The translations under genes were made by a program, and so were the position numbers. Shown here piece by piece: positions 53,701 to 59,841 of a stretch of DNA of 59,841 nucleotides; the stretch's first letter is position 1; every line of letters begins with the position of its first letter. The notes beneath the pieces were generated by a model. The model was not told the DNA's origin and did no database searches. It worked only from the letters and a program-made list of their open reading frames with translations. This DNA comes from an uncultured Hyphomicrobiales bacterium (GTDB lineage Bacteria; Pseudomonadota; Alphaproteobacteria; Rhizobiales; Rhizobiaceae). The stretch covers positions 1-59,841 of the forward strand of contig CALUBX010000003.1 of the NCBI GenBank assembly GCA_943914405.1, written 5' to 3'.

Positions 53701-54509
53701 ACGATCGGCTCGATCTCTTCGTCTGGATCGGAACTTTCTTCGATGTCCGCAACCGCGTCGATCGCTGCCGCGAAGCCGTCAGCTGGCGCGGGACGGGAGG
53801 CTATTTCCTCGGTGTCATCCGGCTCCGAAGGCACGGCAGCGCCCTGTCCCGTCGTATCGACGGTGAACAGGAGGAACAGCGCCGGCTCCTCCGAAGGCAT
53901 TCCGATGGCGGCCGGAAGATAGCCTTTGACCGTTGCAATAGGCCGCTTGACCAGCCGGCCGGCCTCAGCCCGCGCCGCGCCGGTCAGCATTCTCCTTGCT
54001 TCGACCGGTATTGCGAGAGTGTGGAATTCACCAGAGGCGGCGACCACCTCGCCGTCCTGATCCAGGACGGCCATATGCGTTTCCGGGTCGTCGAAGCCTT
54101 CAATCATTCGTGCGGCGCGCGCGGCGGCCGTCAGACGACCGCTTTCCACGCCGGCTGTGAACAGAACCGTCGCCTTCCCCTGAATATCGATCAGCTCGCA
54201 GCTAGCCTGGACGGCAATCCTCTGGAAGCCCGAGGCGACGCGGATGGTGACATGCCGCACGTCCCCCGTGGAAGCGAGTTGGCGCGCCGCAGCCTCGATT
54301 TGCCGAAAGGCCACGTCCAGCGGATTGGGTCCCTGGTCGAGGAAGTCGTAGATGGACTGAAATCCGAACAGCCTCGCACCGGCGCCATTGGCCCACAACG
54401 GAGACTGCATGTCGGGAGAAAACAGAACCACAGCCTCGCCGGCCACGAAGTGATCCCGCACGTTTTCGTGCACGGCGATGTCGATAAAGGGGTACTGAAT
54501 TGCTGACAT
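50712..54509 (-). CDS. pdhS: large PAS sensor histidine kinase of the PleC/DivJ/PdhS family
   Basis: A 1265-residue kinase without a clear membrane helix. An N-terminal sensor-like region is followed by PAS-like segments near 330-440 (RFVWKIDGDGRFTEVSKEFA), 760-880 and 895-1010 (TATDGVVIIDDKGDIRSMNR), separated by a long acidic linker (about 450-755). The H-box is SHEIRTPLNAIIGFADMMAS with phospho-acceptor His1043, then FGPIGHPRYIEYANDINRSG, the form shared by PleC, DivJ and PdhS. The ATPase domain ends the protein (NAIRFTPSGG, IRDTGIGMTRSEL, GLGLPLTKAM). These kinases act on the DivK/PleD regulators that set CtrA activity. ATG 54509 is preferred over TTG 54515. A CtrA-type box lies just upstream. 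Confidence 0.85.
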   Translation of the reverse strand: MSAIQYPFIDIAVHENVRDHFVAGEAVVLFSPDMQSPLWANGAGARLFGFQSIYDFLDQGPNPLDVAFRQIEAAARQLASTGDVRHVTIRVASGFQRIAVQASCELIDIQGKATVLFTAGVESGRLTAAARAARMIEGFDDPETHMAVLDQDGEVVAASGEFHTLAIPVEARRMLTGAARAEAGRLVKRPIATVKGYLPAAIGMPSEEPALFLLFTVDTTGQGAAVPSEPDDTEEIASRPAPADGFAAAIDAVADIEESSDPDEEIEPIVDEPTAGGLGQDAETYTGEPAITKIETADETVAEAISPVSVEPAAEAGGTTEDEAGFVFRRDARAVRFVWKIDGDGRFTEVSKEFADAVGPHAADVVGMAFSDLAALFYLDPDGKIAELLRKRDTWSGKTIWWPVEGTSLIVPVDLAALPTYTRNREFDGFRGFGIVRIADAAEDAHAVGLSLVPGVEPDFPYEGDDDESSQVDDAAPQTPAGENGNLETVEAIAGHGAEERQNPVETSELEANAPDAEVTPPAIDDEAGAETLIGNLDGKIGQADTTSSEQVRSDEAADELDWPAGERPALRLVPTAGRRYSDKVIELEGRRSRLSPGEQAAFREIARQLDRFIGRDDQPTADAPPARPIDSQMDPSPAEAETADFEAVPSDVEAETNGAVISAPEVHAFGPDGEIERADAEHLESPEAPADRSEGTDQPATEAQTSLDEEADAPARDNAPDATDTADGESLSTEASGEETETDLLGELSERELLSRMIPIRERIGLSAEIVDQMPVALLVHTGDRLIHGNPEFLKLTGYQTIDELAEVGGLDALLQRQDLEDKTAEASGMVVVRADDQVIPVTARLQSVRWEDATALMLALMPSASPNAPPERPDAEVVALQPVRQADQLARLQVEVEELRAILETATDGVVIIDDKGDIRSMNRAASGLFNYDNDEINGKPFVVLFAHESQKAILDYLAGLTGHGVASVLNDGREVIGREASGGFLPLFMTIGRLTSSNGFCAVIRDITQWKRTEEELRTAKRAAETANAHKSEFLAHVSHEIRTPLNAIIGFADMMASERFGPIGHPRYIEYANDINRSGRHVLDIVNDLLDISKIEAGEMEMDFVAVGLNESVSEAVSLVQPQANNQRVIIRTSLSQGVPPVVADVRSIKQIVLNILSNAIRFTPSGGQIVVSTAYEANGTVVLRIRDTGIGMTRSELELAMKPFRQVAGTARKRGDGTGLGLPLTKAMTDANRANFAISSTPNEGTLVEITFPPQRVLAN

Positions 54510-54543
54510 GGACAACCTGTCGGTGAAACCGGCATAGGAGACA

Positions 54544-54558
54544 TTAACGGAACATTAA
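54544..54558. promoter_or_regulatory. CtrA-type box upstream of the PdhS-type kinase
   Basis: TTAA at 54544-54547, seven bases, TTAA at 54555-54558: a perfect TTAA-N7-TTAA match, 35 bases before the kinase start. The kinase family controls CtrA through DivK, so this suggests feedback. The 237-base gap 54510-54746 otherwise holds the promoter region of the phasin gene, with nothing else recognised. Confidence 0.5.
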
Positions 54559-54746
54559 TAACCCGCGGCCCCGAAAGGGTCCACTCCAGCCCCCTTCAAA
54601 CCGCAAGTAGGGTTAATGCTCATCATCTATTGTGCAGCGCACCATGAACATTGCAATGCACAGGCCGAATGACTATATTTAAGGCAGTCAACCTTCGAGA
54701 TTGATCGTTTTGGCGGCGGAGGAACCCCGCCGGAGGATTTGATACA

Positions 54747-55193
54747 ATGGCTTACATGACGGACGACATCTTCTCGTTTTCAGCCTTCGACCCCGCCAAA
54801 TTCAGCGAGGGTCTCCGCGAATTCGCTGAGAAGGGCGCGACCCAGTCCCGAGACGCCTATGATAGGATGAGGGCGGCAGCAGAGGAAGCCACCAAATCGG
54901 TCGGATCCACAGTCCATTTGGCCCAGGCCGGAACGGTTGAGCTCGGCATCCAGGCACTCGAGGCCGTGCGCAGCAGCACCGACATGTCACTCACGCATAT
55001 GGAAGCCCTTCTGGCTGCAGGATCCGTGTCGGAGTTCGTCGAGTTGCAGACCTCGTTTCTTCGGCGGCAGGCGGAACTGACCGTCGAGCAGGCTAAGCTC
55101 ATGCAGGATGCAGCGCGCAGACTGGCCGAAACCGTAACGAATCCAGGTAGGGATGCTGCGGACAAGGCACCGGCGGGCGGCAAGCCTGCCTGA
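54747..55193 (+). CDS. phasin-family protein
   Basis: A 148-residue soluble helical protein. The region DIFSFSAFDPAKFSEGLREF near the start, KGATQSRDAYDRMRAAAEEA and FVELQTSFLRRQAELTVEQA match the Phasin_2 type. Phasins coat polyhydroxyalkanoate granules and regulate their size. The acetoacetyl-CoA synthetase nearby is in the same metabolic area. GGAGG precedes the ATG by about 10 bases. A hairpin follows at 55209. Confidence 0.85.
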   Translation: MAYMTDDIFSFSAFDPAKFSEGLREFAEKGATQSRDAYDRMRAAAEEATKSVGSTVHLAQAGTVELGIQALEAVRSSTDMSLTHMEALLAAGSVSEFVELQTSFLRRQAELTVEQAKLMQDAARRLAETVTNPGRDAADKAPAGGKPA

Positions 55194-55208
55194 TGCAGCG
55201 GACGGGAA

Positions 55209-55231
55209 GCATCGCACGATGCGCCTTTTTT
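55209..55231 (+). terminator. terminator after phasin
   Basis: GCATCGCACGATGC at 55209-55222 folds as a short hairpin (GCATC / GATGC with a GCAC loop) and is followed by GCCTTTTTTC. It starts 16 bases after the phasin stop. The stem is short but the T tract is good. Confidence 0.65.
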
Positions 55232-55299
55232 CATTGAGAAGGGGGTTGCAAAATCGGAGTGATGGCCGTATTTGACCCCGCAGCGCGAGACGCTTTCGT

Positions 55300-55376
55300 G
55301 CGGTTGTAGCTCAGTTGGTTAGAGCGCAGGTTTGTGGCACCTGAGGTCGGAGGTTCGAGACCCCCCAACCGTACCA
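55300..55376 (+). tRNA. tRNA-His (GTG anticodon)
   Basis: A 77-nt gene with encoded CCA. The anticodon stem CAGGT/ACCTG encloses TTGTGGC with GTG at 55334-55336. D-stem and TTCGA T-loop are normal. The acceptor stem pairs GCGGTTG with CAACCGT, giving a G-T pair at 1-72, and the discriminator is A73. Most tRNA-His have G-1 opposite C73; alphaproteobacteria related to rhizobia are known to have lost this, and the sequence agrees. The T-stem GGAGG/CCCCC has one A-C mismatch at 55351/55363. It precedes the convergent corA gene. Confidence 0.95.
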
Positions 55377-55402
55377 TTCTCTTCTTGTTCCAAGCAGTTA
55401 GA

Positions 55403-56368
55403 CTAAAGCCATCCGGAGCGTTTGAACCGCCAGTACAGGAAGGCGCAGGCGAGAACGATGACGCTCAGGATCACGTAATATCCGTACTGCGTCTTCAGCT
55501 CCGGCATGTTCTCGAAATTCATTCCGTAGATGCCGGCGATGGCGGTCGGGACGGCGGCAATTGCGGCCCAGGCTGCGAGCTGGCGGGTAATCGCGCCCTG
55601 GCTCTGCTGCTCCAGCAGATTGCTGGCCTCGAAGACAGAGGTGATCACGTCCTTGAGGCCGGTGAGCATTCCATCCACCCGCCTCACATGGTCGTAGACG
55701 TCCCTGAAATACTTCCGCGCCTCCCTGTCGATACAGGGAAGATCGAGGTTGATCAGCTTTCCGCAGAGTTCCGTCATCGGCCCCAGCACGCGTTGAAACC
55801 GGATGAGCTGCCGCCGCAGCCGGAAAAGCCTCTTGATCTGCTCTCGGCCGAGAGCCGTCTCAAGCATATGCTGCTCCATTTCCAGCACCCGGTCTTCCAC
55901 GGTCTGGATGACGGGGAGATAGCCGTCGACAATGAAGTCCAAAACGCCGTGCAGGACATAGTCCGGACCCTTCTTGAGGATCTGGGGCGCCGTTTCCAGC
56001 CTCTGCCTCAGCGCACTATGACCCCGGTCCGAGCCGTGCCGCACAGTGATGACATGCCTTGGACCGATGAAGATGGCTGTTTCCCCATATTCGATCACGT
56101 CGCCTTCCAGGTGAGCGGTCTTGGCTATGATGAAAAGCTGATCGTCATAGATGTCGAGCTTCGGCACCTGCTTGGTTGCCAACGCGTCCTCCACGGCCAG
56201 TTCGTGCAGCCCGAAGGTCGCCTGCAGTGAGGTCAACTCCTGCTCTTCTGGATCATGAAGCCCGATCCAGGCAAAATCACCGGGATCGGCCGGTACCGGA
56301 TCGCGCCCGACCTTAAAAGGGCTTGAGCGTTTGCCTTCGTGGTAAACATAGGAAGCAACGATGCTCAT
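55403..56368 (-). CDS. corA: magnesium/cobalt transporter CorA
   Basis: A 321-residue protein with an N-terminal cytoplasmic domain and two C-terminal membrane helices. The first carries the CorA signature IAGIYGMNFENMPELKTQYG near residue 280, and the second is VILSVIVLACAFLYWRF. CorA pentamers form a Mg2+ channel. The N-terminus MSIVASYVYHEGKRSSPFKV is rhizobial. The gene ends 26 bases from the tRNA-His gene on the opposite strand. Confidence 0.93.
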   Translation of the reverse strand: MSIVASYVYHEGKRSSPFKVGRDPVPADPGDFAWIGLHDPEEQELTSLQATFGLHELAVEDALATKQVPKLDIYDDQLFIIAKTAHLEGDVIEYGETAIFIGPRHVITVRHGSDRGHSALRQRLETAPQILKKGPDYVLHGVLDFIVDGYLPVIQTVEDRVLEMEQHMLETALGREQIKRLFRLRRQLIRFQRVLGPMTELCGKLINLDLPCIDREARKYFRDVYDHVRRVDGMLTGLKDVITSVFEASNLLEQQSQGAITRQLAAWAAIAAVPTAIAGIYGMNFENMPELKTQYGYYVILSVIVLACAFLYWRFKRSGWL

Positions 56369-56443
56369 GTTCGATGGTAATCACTTCTATCTATAAAAGG
56401 CTTGGATAGGCGGTTCCGTGGCCGGCCGCCATCGCCTATGGGA

Positions 56444-56920
56444 TCAGGCGTGATAGAAAGGCTTTCCTTCCGCGAGCTTGGATGCCTTTTGGAAGACGGT
56501 TTCCAAGTAGGTGCGCTCCTCCCACAAGCGAAGGATGGCCCGGTCGATCTTGCGGATGCGGGCGATGTCGATACGGCCCCGGGCTGCCTGAAGCTTGGCA
56601 GGGCCGGGTATGGGACGCACCGTGAGCGGCTCACCGATGCTGTCCTGGAAATGAGCGAGCGTCATTCCGGCCTTGATGAGCAGAGCCCTGACATTCGGTC
56701 TGTTCTCGGTGGCGATTACCACGCGAAAGGCATTGATCAGGGCTTCCTTCGAGGCCGGAAGTTCTCGCGTATCGAAGACATTGCTCACCGTCTCGTTTTG
56801 TCTGAGATGAACGAGGTAGACTTCAACAAGATGATGAGCGGCTTGCAGGAGATCCGCGTCGCTTTCCCGCTTGGACGCGTTGTTTTTGATGTCGCCCCAA
56901 ATAGCCGGCGTTTGACGCAT
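56444..56920 (-). CDS. hypothetical protein, unrecognised
   Basis: A 158-residue soluble protein with no known motif that I recognise. It is mostly helical and basic at the C-terminus (IRKIDRAILRLWEERTYLET, KASKLAEGKPFYHA) and has a central stretch ALINAFRVVIATENRPNVRA. ATG 56920 begins MRQTPAIWGDIKN. It diverges from the XRE gene at 57177; the 256 bases between hold both promoters. It is 75 bases downstream of corA, same strand. No function is proposed. Confidence 0.65.
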   Translation of the reverse strand: MRQTPAIWGDIKNNASKRESDADLLQAAHHLVEVYLVHLRQNETVSNVFDTRELPASKEALINAFRVVIATENRPNVRALLIKAGMTLAHFQDSIGEPLTVRPIPGPAKLQAARGRIDIARIRKIDRAILRLWEERTYLETVFQKASKLAEGKPFYHA

Positions 56921-57176
56921 GTCTTTTCCTCGGATCTTGAGACAGAAACGTTCGATCGGGAATTTGGTTCGACGCCTTGCACAAAAGGGGTACGAAAGCG
57001 GGCAGTTCCATGGTACGGAGGCAGACATTCTCTTGTGCGGTGCAATATGCGCTATTGCCGCAGGCGAGGGAATGTCTATCTATCAAGCACCGGAAGCCCA
57101 GTTCGCGGGCCTCCGTCTCGGGCTTATCGCCCCCTTCATCTGCCGCAATGGCAGGCTTGTTTGGAAGGAAATGACA

Positions 57177-57422
57177 ATGACTGTTTCGATGAAGAATTTT
57201 CAGGCCTCTTCCCAAAACACGCTCGCGCCCGGTCAGGTCGCGTCGCTGATTGCGGAAGCAAGGCTGGCTGCAGGCTACAGCGTCGAGGATCTGTCGGTGA
57301 CCACCGGTCTCGTGAATGCCGAGATCGTCAGCATCGAGAATGGTACCGAACTCGACCCCGCCAAGTTGAAGCGGGTTGCGGCTGCACTCAAAGTGCCGGT
57401 CACCGCGTTCCGTCCCTCCTGA
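57177..57422 (+). CDS. small XRE-family helix-turn-helix regulator
   Basis: An 81-residue DNA-binding protein. The HTH is IAEARLAAGYSVEDLSVTTG, then NAEIVSIENGTELDPAKLKR and VAAALKVPVTAFRP, a Cro/C1-type (HTH_3) domain. Starts at 57171 and 57177 are possible; 57177 has better spacing from GGAAGG. A longer in-frame open reading to 56919 exists but its sequence looks noncoding. The target is unknown; the divergent gene at 56444 is the nearest candidate. Confidence 0.7.
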   Translation: MTVSMKNFQASSQNTLAPGQVASLIAEARLAAGYSVEDLSVTTGLVNAEIVSIENGTELDPAKLKRVAAALKVPVTAFRPS

Positions 57423-57523
57423 TCCGACGGCGGCCAAAGCCGCTGAAGAGATCGAAGATTTCATGATCGGCCGGTTTCCTCAGGGAGCTGGCCGAATGCA
57501 TTCGAGGTCCCGGCGTCATCCGC

Positions 57524-58417
57524 TCATGGATGAAACACAAACATGTCCCGCTCCTCGTCGATCAACTCCCTGAGGAAGCCGACCACCGTTTTTAGTCTCG
57601 GCAGATCACGCGTCGTCTCGTGAAACGTGGTCCAATAGGACCGCCGGATCACCGTCGTCGGCAGGATCCGGACCAGTTCGGAATACTGGCGCGCCACGTA
57701 ATCGTGCAGGATCCCGATTCCGGCACCCGAGCGCACGGCTTCCGTCTGGCCAATGGCGCTGGAAATTTCGAAGCTTGCATTCCAGTTGCGCATGATCTCT
57801 CCGGTAAAGTCCAGCGAAGGCGAGAAGATCAGGTCCTCGACATAGCCGATCCGTTTGTGTTCCGGCAGATCGTCGATCGCGCCGGGCTCGCCGAATTCGG
57901 CAAGATAGGCGCGGGAGGCGTAGAGGCCGAGGGTGTAATCCGTAAGCTTCGAGGACACCAGCCGACCCTGCTCGGGGCGCTCGATGGTGATCGCGATATC
58001 CGCCTCCCGCTGCGACAGGGAAAAGGAACGGGGTATCGGTACGAGTTGAACCTTGAGTTCCGGATGACGGCGCGTCAGCCTTCCCAGGCGCGATGCGAGA
58101 AAAGATACGCCGAAACCGTCCGGGGCGCCGATCCGCACAGTTCCGGAGATCGCCGTGTCGATGCTGCGCCCGGTATTTGCCTGCGCTTCCAGCATCTGCG
58201 CTTCCATCTGCTGGGCGGCATGAAAAAGCGCCTCGCCTTCGGCGGTCAGCGTGCAGCCATTGGTTCTCCGGATCAGCAGCCGGACCCGCATATCATCCTC
58301 GAGCCCCGTGATCCGCCGCCCGAGCGTTGCATGGTTTATCCCCAATCGGCGGGAGGCGGAGAGGATCTGCCCGGCTCGCGCCACTGCAAGGAACAGGCGC
58401 ACGTCGTCCCAGTTCAT
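57524..58417 (-). CDS. LysR-family transcriptional regulator
   Basis: A 297-residue regulator. The N-terminal winged HTH is WDDVRLFLAVARAGQILSAS, then RRLGINHATLGRRITGLEDD. The C-terminal effector domain begins near residue 90. It diverges from mmsA with 113 bases between the starts, in which an inverted repeat sits at 58446. Divergent LysR regulators usually control the neighbouring gene, so mmsA is the likely target. Confidence 0.93.
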   Translation of the reverse strand: MNWDDVRLFLAVARAGQILSASRRLGINHATLGRRITGLEDDMRVRLLIRRTNGCTLTAEGEALFHAAQQMEAQMLEAQANTGRSIDTAISGTVRIGAPDGFGVSFLASRLGRLTRRHPELKVQLVPIPRSFSLSQREADIAITIERPEQGRLVSSKLTDYTLGLYASRAYLAEFGEPGAIDDLPEHKRIGYVEDLIFSPSLDFTGEIMRNWNASFEISSAIGQTEAVRSGAGIGILHDYVARQYSELVRILPTTVIRRSYWTTFHETTRDLPRLKTVVGFLRELIDEERDMFVFHP

Positions 58418-58445
58418 CCGCCGTCTCCTGCTTATGTCGAAAAAC

Positions 58446-58482
58446 GCACAACGGATGCGTAAACAATGGCATTGCGTTGTGC
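58446..58482. promoter_or_regulatory. inverted repeat in the LysR-mmsA divergent promoter
   Basis: GCACAACG at 58446-58453 and CGTTGTGC at 58475-58482 are perfect inverted arms separated by 21 bases. LysR-type proteins bind spaced dyads in such regions, so this is a candidate operator. The arms are on the mmsA side of the middle of the gap. No binding evidence exists. Confidence 0.4.
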
Positions 58483-58530
58483 AACTGCGGGGCTATGCTC
58501 CCATCAACGAAATCGGGAGGATTGACTTCA

Positions 58531-59841
58531 ATGCGCGAGATTGGACATTTCATCGGCGGCAAGAAGGTCGCCGGCACAAGCGGTCGCACCGCCAACGTCT
58601 ATAATCCGGCGACAGGCGAGGTCCAGGCGACCGTGGCGCTTGCCGACGTGTCCGAAATCCGCGCGGCGGTCGAGAACGCCAAGGCCGCACAGCCGAAATG
58701 GGCTGCCACGAACCCGCAACGCCGGGCCCGCGTTTTCATGAAATTCGTCGATCTTCTCAATCAGAACATGGACGAGTTGGCTGTGCTCCTGTCGAGCGAG
58801 CATGGCAAGACGGTCGAGGACTCGAAGGGCGATATCGTCCGCGGCCTGGAAGTCTGCGAATTCGTCATCGGCATTCCGCACCTTTCCAAGGGTGAGTTCA
58901 CGGAAGGGGCGGGACCGCAGATCGATATGTATTCTATCCGCCAGCCTGTCGGTATCGGTGCCGGCATCACACCGTTCAACTTCCCGGGCATGATCCCCAT
59001 GTGGATGTTCGCGCCCGCCATCGCCTGCGGCAATGCCTTCATCCTGAAGCCGTCGGAACGCGATCCCTCGCTGCCGATCCGTCTGGCGGAATTGATGATC
59101 GAAGCCGGCCTGCCTGCGGGCATCCTGAACGTCGTCAACGGCGACAAGGGTGCTGTCGATGCGCTGCTTACGGATCCGGATATCGGTGCAATCTCCTTCG
59201 TCGGCTCGACGCCCATCGCCCGCTATGTCTATGGCACCGCGGCGATGAACGGAAAGCGCGCCCAATGCTTTGGCGGCGCCAAGAACCACATGATCATCAT
59301 GCCGGATGCCGACATGGATCAGGCGGTCAATGCCCTCATGGGAGCGGGCTACGGCTCTGCCGGCGAACGTTGCATGGCCGTCTCCGTTGCCGTTCCGGTC
59401 GGTGAAGAAACCGCCAACCGTTTGGTCGAGAAACTGGCTCCGAAGATCGAGTCGTTGCGCATCGGACCTTATACCGATGAAAAGGCCGATATGGGTCCTG
59501 TGGTGACCAAGGAAGCTCATGCGCGGATCAACGGCCTCATCGACAAGGGCGTCGAAGAGGGCGCCAAGCTCGTTGTGGATGGCCGCGGCTTCAAGCTCCA
59601 GGGCTACGAGAACGGCTATTTCGTCGGAGGTACGCTTTTCGATCACGTTACGCCCGACATGGAGATCTACAAGACGGAGATCTTCGGCCCGGTGCTCTCC
59701 GTAGTGCGGGCGCAGAACTACGAAGACGCGCTGTCTCTGCCCATGAAGCACGAATACGGTAATGGTGTCGCGATCTTCACCCGTGACGGTGATGCCGCCC
59801 GTGACTTCGCCAGCCGCATCAATATCGGCATGATCGGCATC
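58531..59841 (+). CDS. mmsA: methylmalonate-semialdehyde dehydrogenase, partial
   Basis: The first 437 codons of a CoA-acylating aldehyde dehydrogenase; the gene runs off the right edge. The N-terminus MREIGHFIGGKKVAGTSGRT, the nucleotide region GIGAGITPFNFPGMIPMWMF, the conserved KPSERDPSLP and the catalytic Cys281 in GSAGERCMAVS identify MmsA, which converts methylmalonate semialdehyde to propionyl-CoA (also malonate semialdehyde to acetyl-CoA) in valine and myo-inositol breakdown. CGGGAGG precedes the ATG. It is divergent from the LysR gene. Confidence 0.94.
   Translation, partial: MREIGHFIGGKKVAGTSGRTANVYNPATGEVQATVALADVSEIRAAVENAKAAQPKWAATNPQRRARVFMKFVDLLNQNMDELAVLLSSEHGKTVEDSKGDIVRGLEVCEFVIGIPHLSKGEFTEGAGPQIDMYSIRQPVGIGAGITPFNFPGMIPMWMFAPAIACGNAFILKPSERDPSLPIRLAELMIEAGLPAGILNVVNGDKGAVDALLTDPDIGAISFVGSTPIARYVYGTAAMNGKRAQCFGGAKNHMIIMPDADMDQAVNALMGAGYGSAGERCMAVSVAVPVGEETANRLVEKLAPKIESLRIGPYTDEKADMGPVVTKEAHARINGLIDKGVEEGAKLVVDGRGFKLQGYENGYFVGGTLFDHVTPDMEIYKTEIFGPVLSVVRAQNYEDALSLPMKHEYGNGVAIFTRDGDAARDFASRINIGMIGI

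Noticed and set aside
56919..57176. N-terminal extension of the XRE protein to 167 residues
   Set aside because: The added part covers the divergent promoter region, lacks family resemblance, and ATG 57177 has a better-placed ribosome site.

Overview
The window is a GC-rich chromosomal segment from an alphaproteobacterium of the Rhizobiaceae (Agrobacterium/Rhizobium/Ensifer group). The evidence is a MotB-MotC-FliK block followed by Rem, FlaF and FlbT (a rhizobial arrangement of motility genes), an aglEFGAK alpha-glucoside operon, a zwf-pgl-edd operon, a RIME-like intergenic palindromic repeat, a tRNA-His gene with A73 and no templated G-1, and a PleC/DivJ-homologous kinase of the PdhS type. 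No insertion sequence, prophage, CRISPR array or rRNA was seen. The species cannot be fixed from the sequence alone.

Layout. (1) About 1-20,811: the later part of a flagellar regulon. It holds a flagellin running off the left edge (minus strand), a TPR plus GT41/SPINDLY-type glycosyltransferase, a second flagellin, a FliH-like protein, motB, motC, fliK (motD), a secreted transglycosylase, rem (which carries an apparent frameshift), flgE, flgK, flgL, flaF, flbT, flgD, fliQ, flhA, fliR, a coiled-coil protein, single-domain flgJ, flgN and a FliL-like membrane protein. (2) 20,938-24,486: an unrecognised gene, a kinase-less GumC/Wzz-type polysaccharide co-polymerase, a RIME-like repeat and folD. 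(3) 24,620-31,073: aglEFGAK, for uptake and hydrolysis of alpha-glucosides. (4) 31,191-35,763: a PilZ-like protein and, on the minus strand, zwf-pgl-edd, which feeds glucose-6-phosphate into the Entner-Doudoroff pathway. (5) 35,862-46,474: a putrescine island with puuB and puuA homologues, a BaiN-type flavoprotein, a chemoreceptor and a potFGHI-type polyamine ABC transporter. (6) 46,484-59,841: an AsmA protein, acetoacetyl-CoA synthetase, a 1265-residue PdhS-type kinase, a phasin, tRNA-His, CorA, an unknown protein diverging from a small XRE regulator, and a LysR regulator diverging from mmsA, which is cut by the right edge.

How the parts fit. The flagellar block supplies export (FliQ, FliR, FlhA, FliH-like), rod/hook/junction (FlgJ, FlgD, FlgE, FlgK, FlgL), torque (MotB, MotC), a cell-wall opener (the transglycosylase), filament (flagellins) and flagellin dosage control (FlaF, FlbT). 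The sugar genes form a route from imported alpha-glucoside through glucose to 6-phosphogluconate and KDPG. Acetoacetyl-CoA synthetase and phasin point to PHB/acetoacetate metabolism. Sequences matching the CtrA half-site pair TTAA-N7-TTAA lie upstream of one flagellin and of the PdhS-type kinase, suggesting cell-cycle input to both.

Points most worth checking: the broken rem gene, the flagellin-adjacent glycosyltransferase (FlmG-like), the CtrA-type boxes, and the kinase-less GumC-like protein beside the flagellar operon. Starts were chosen from ribosome-binding-site spacing and family N-termini and remain inferences. All family calls are from reading the translated sequence; no database search was possible.
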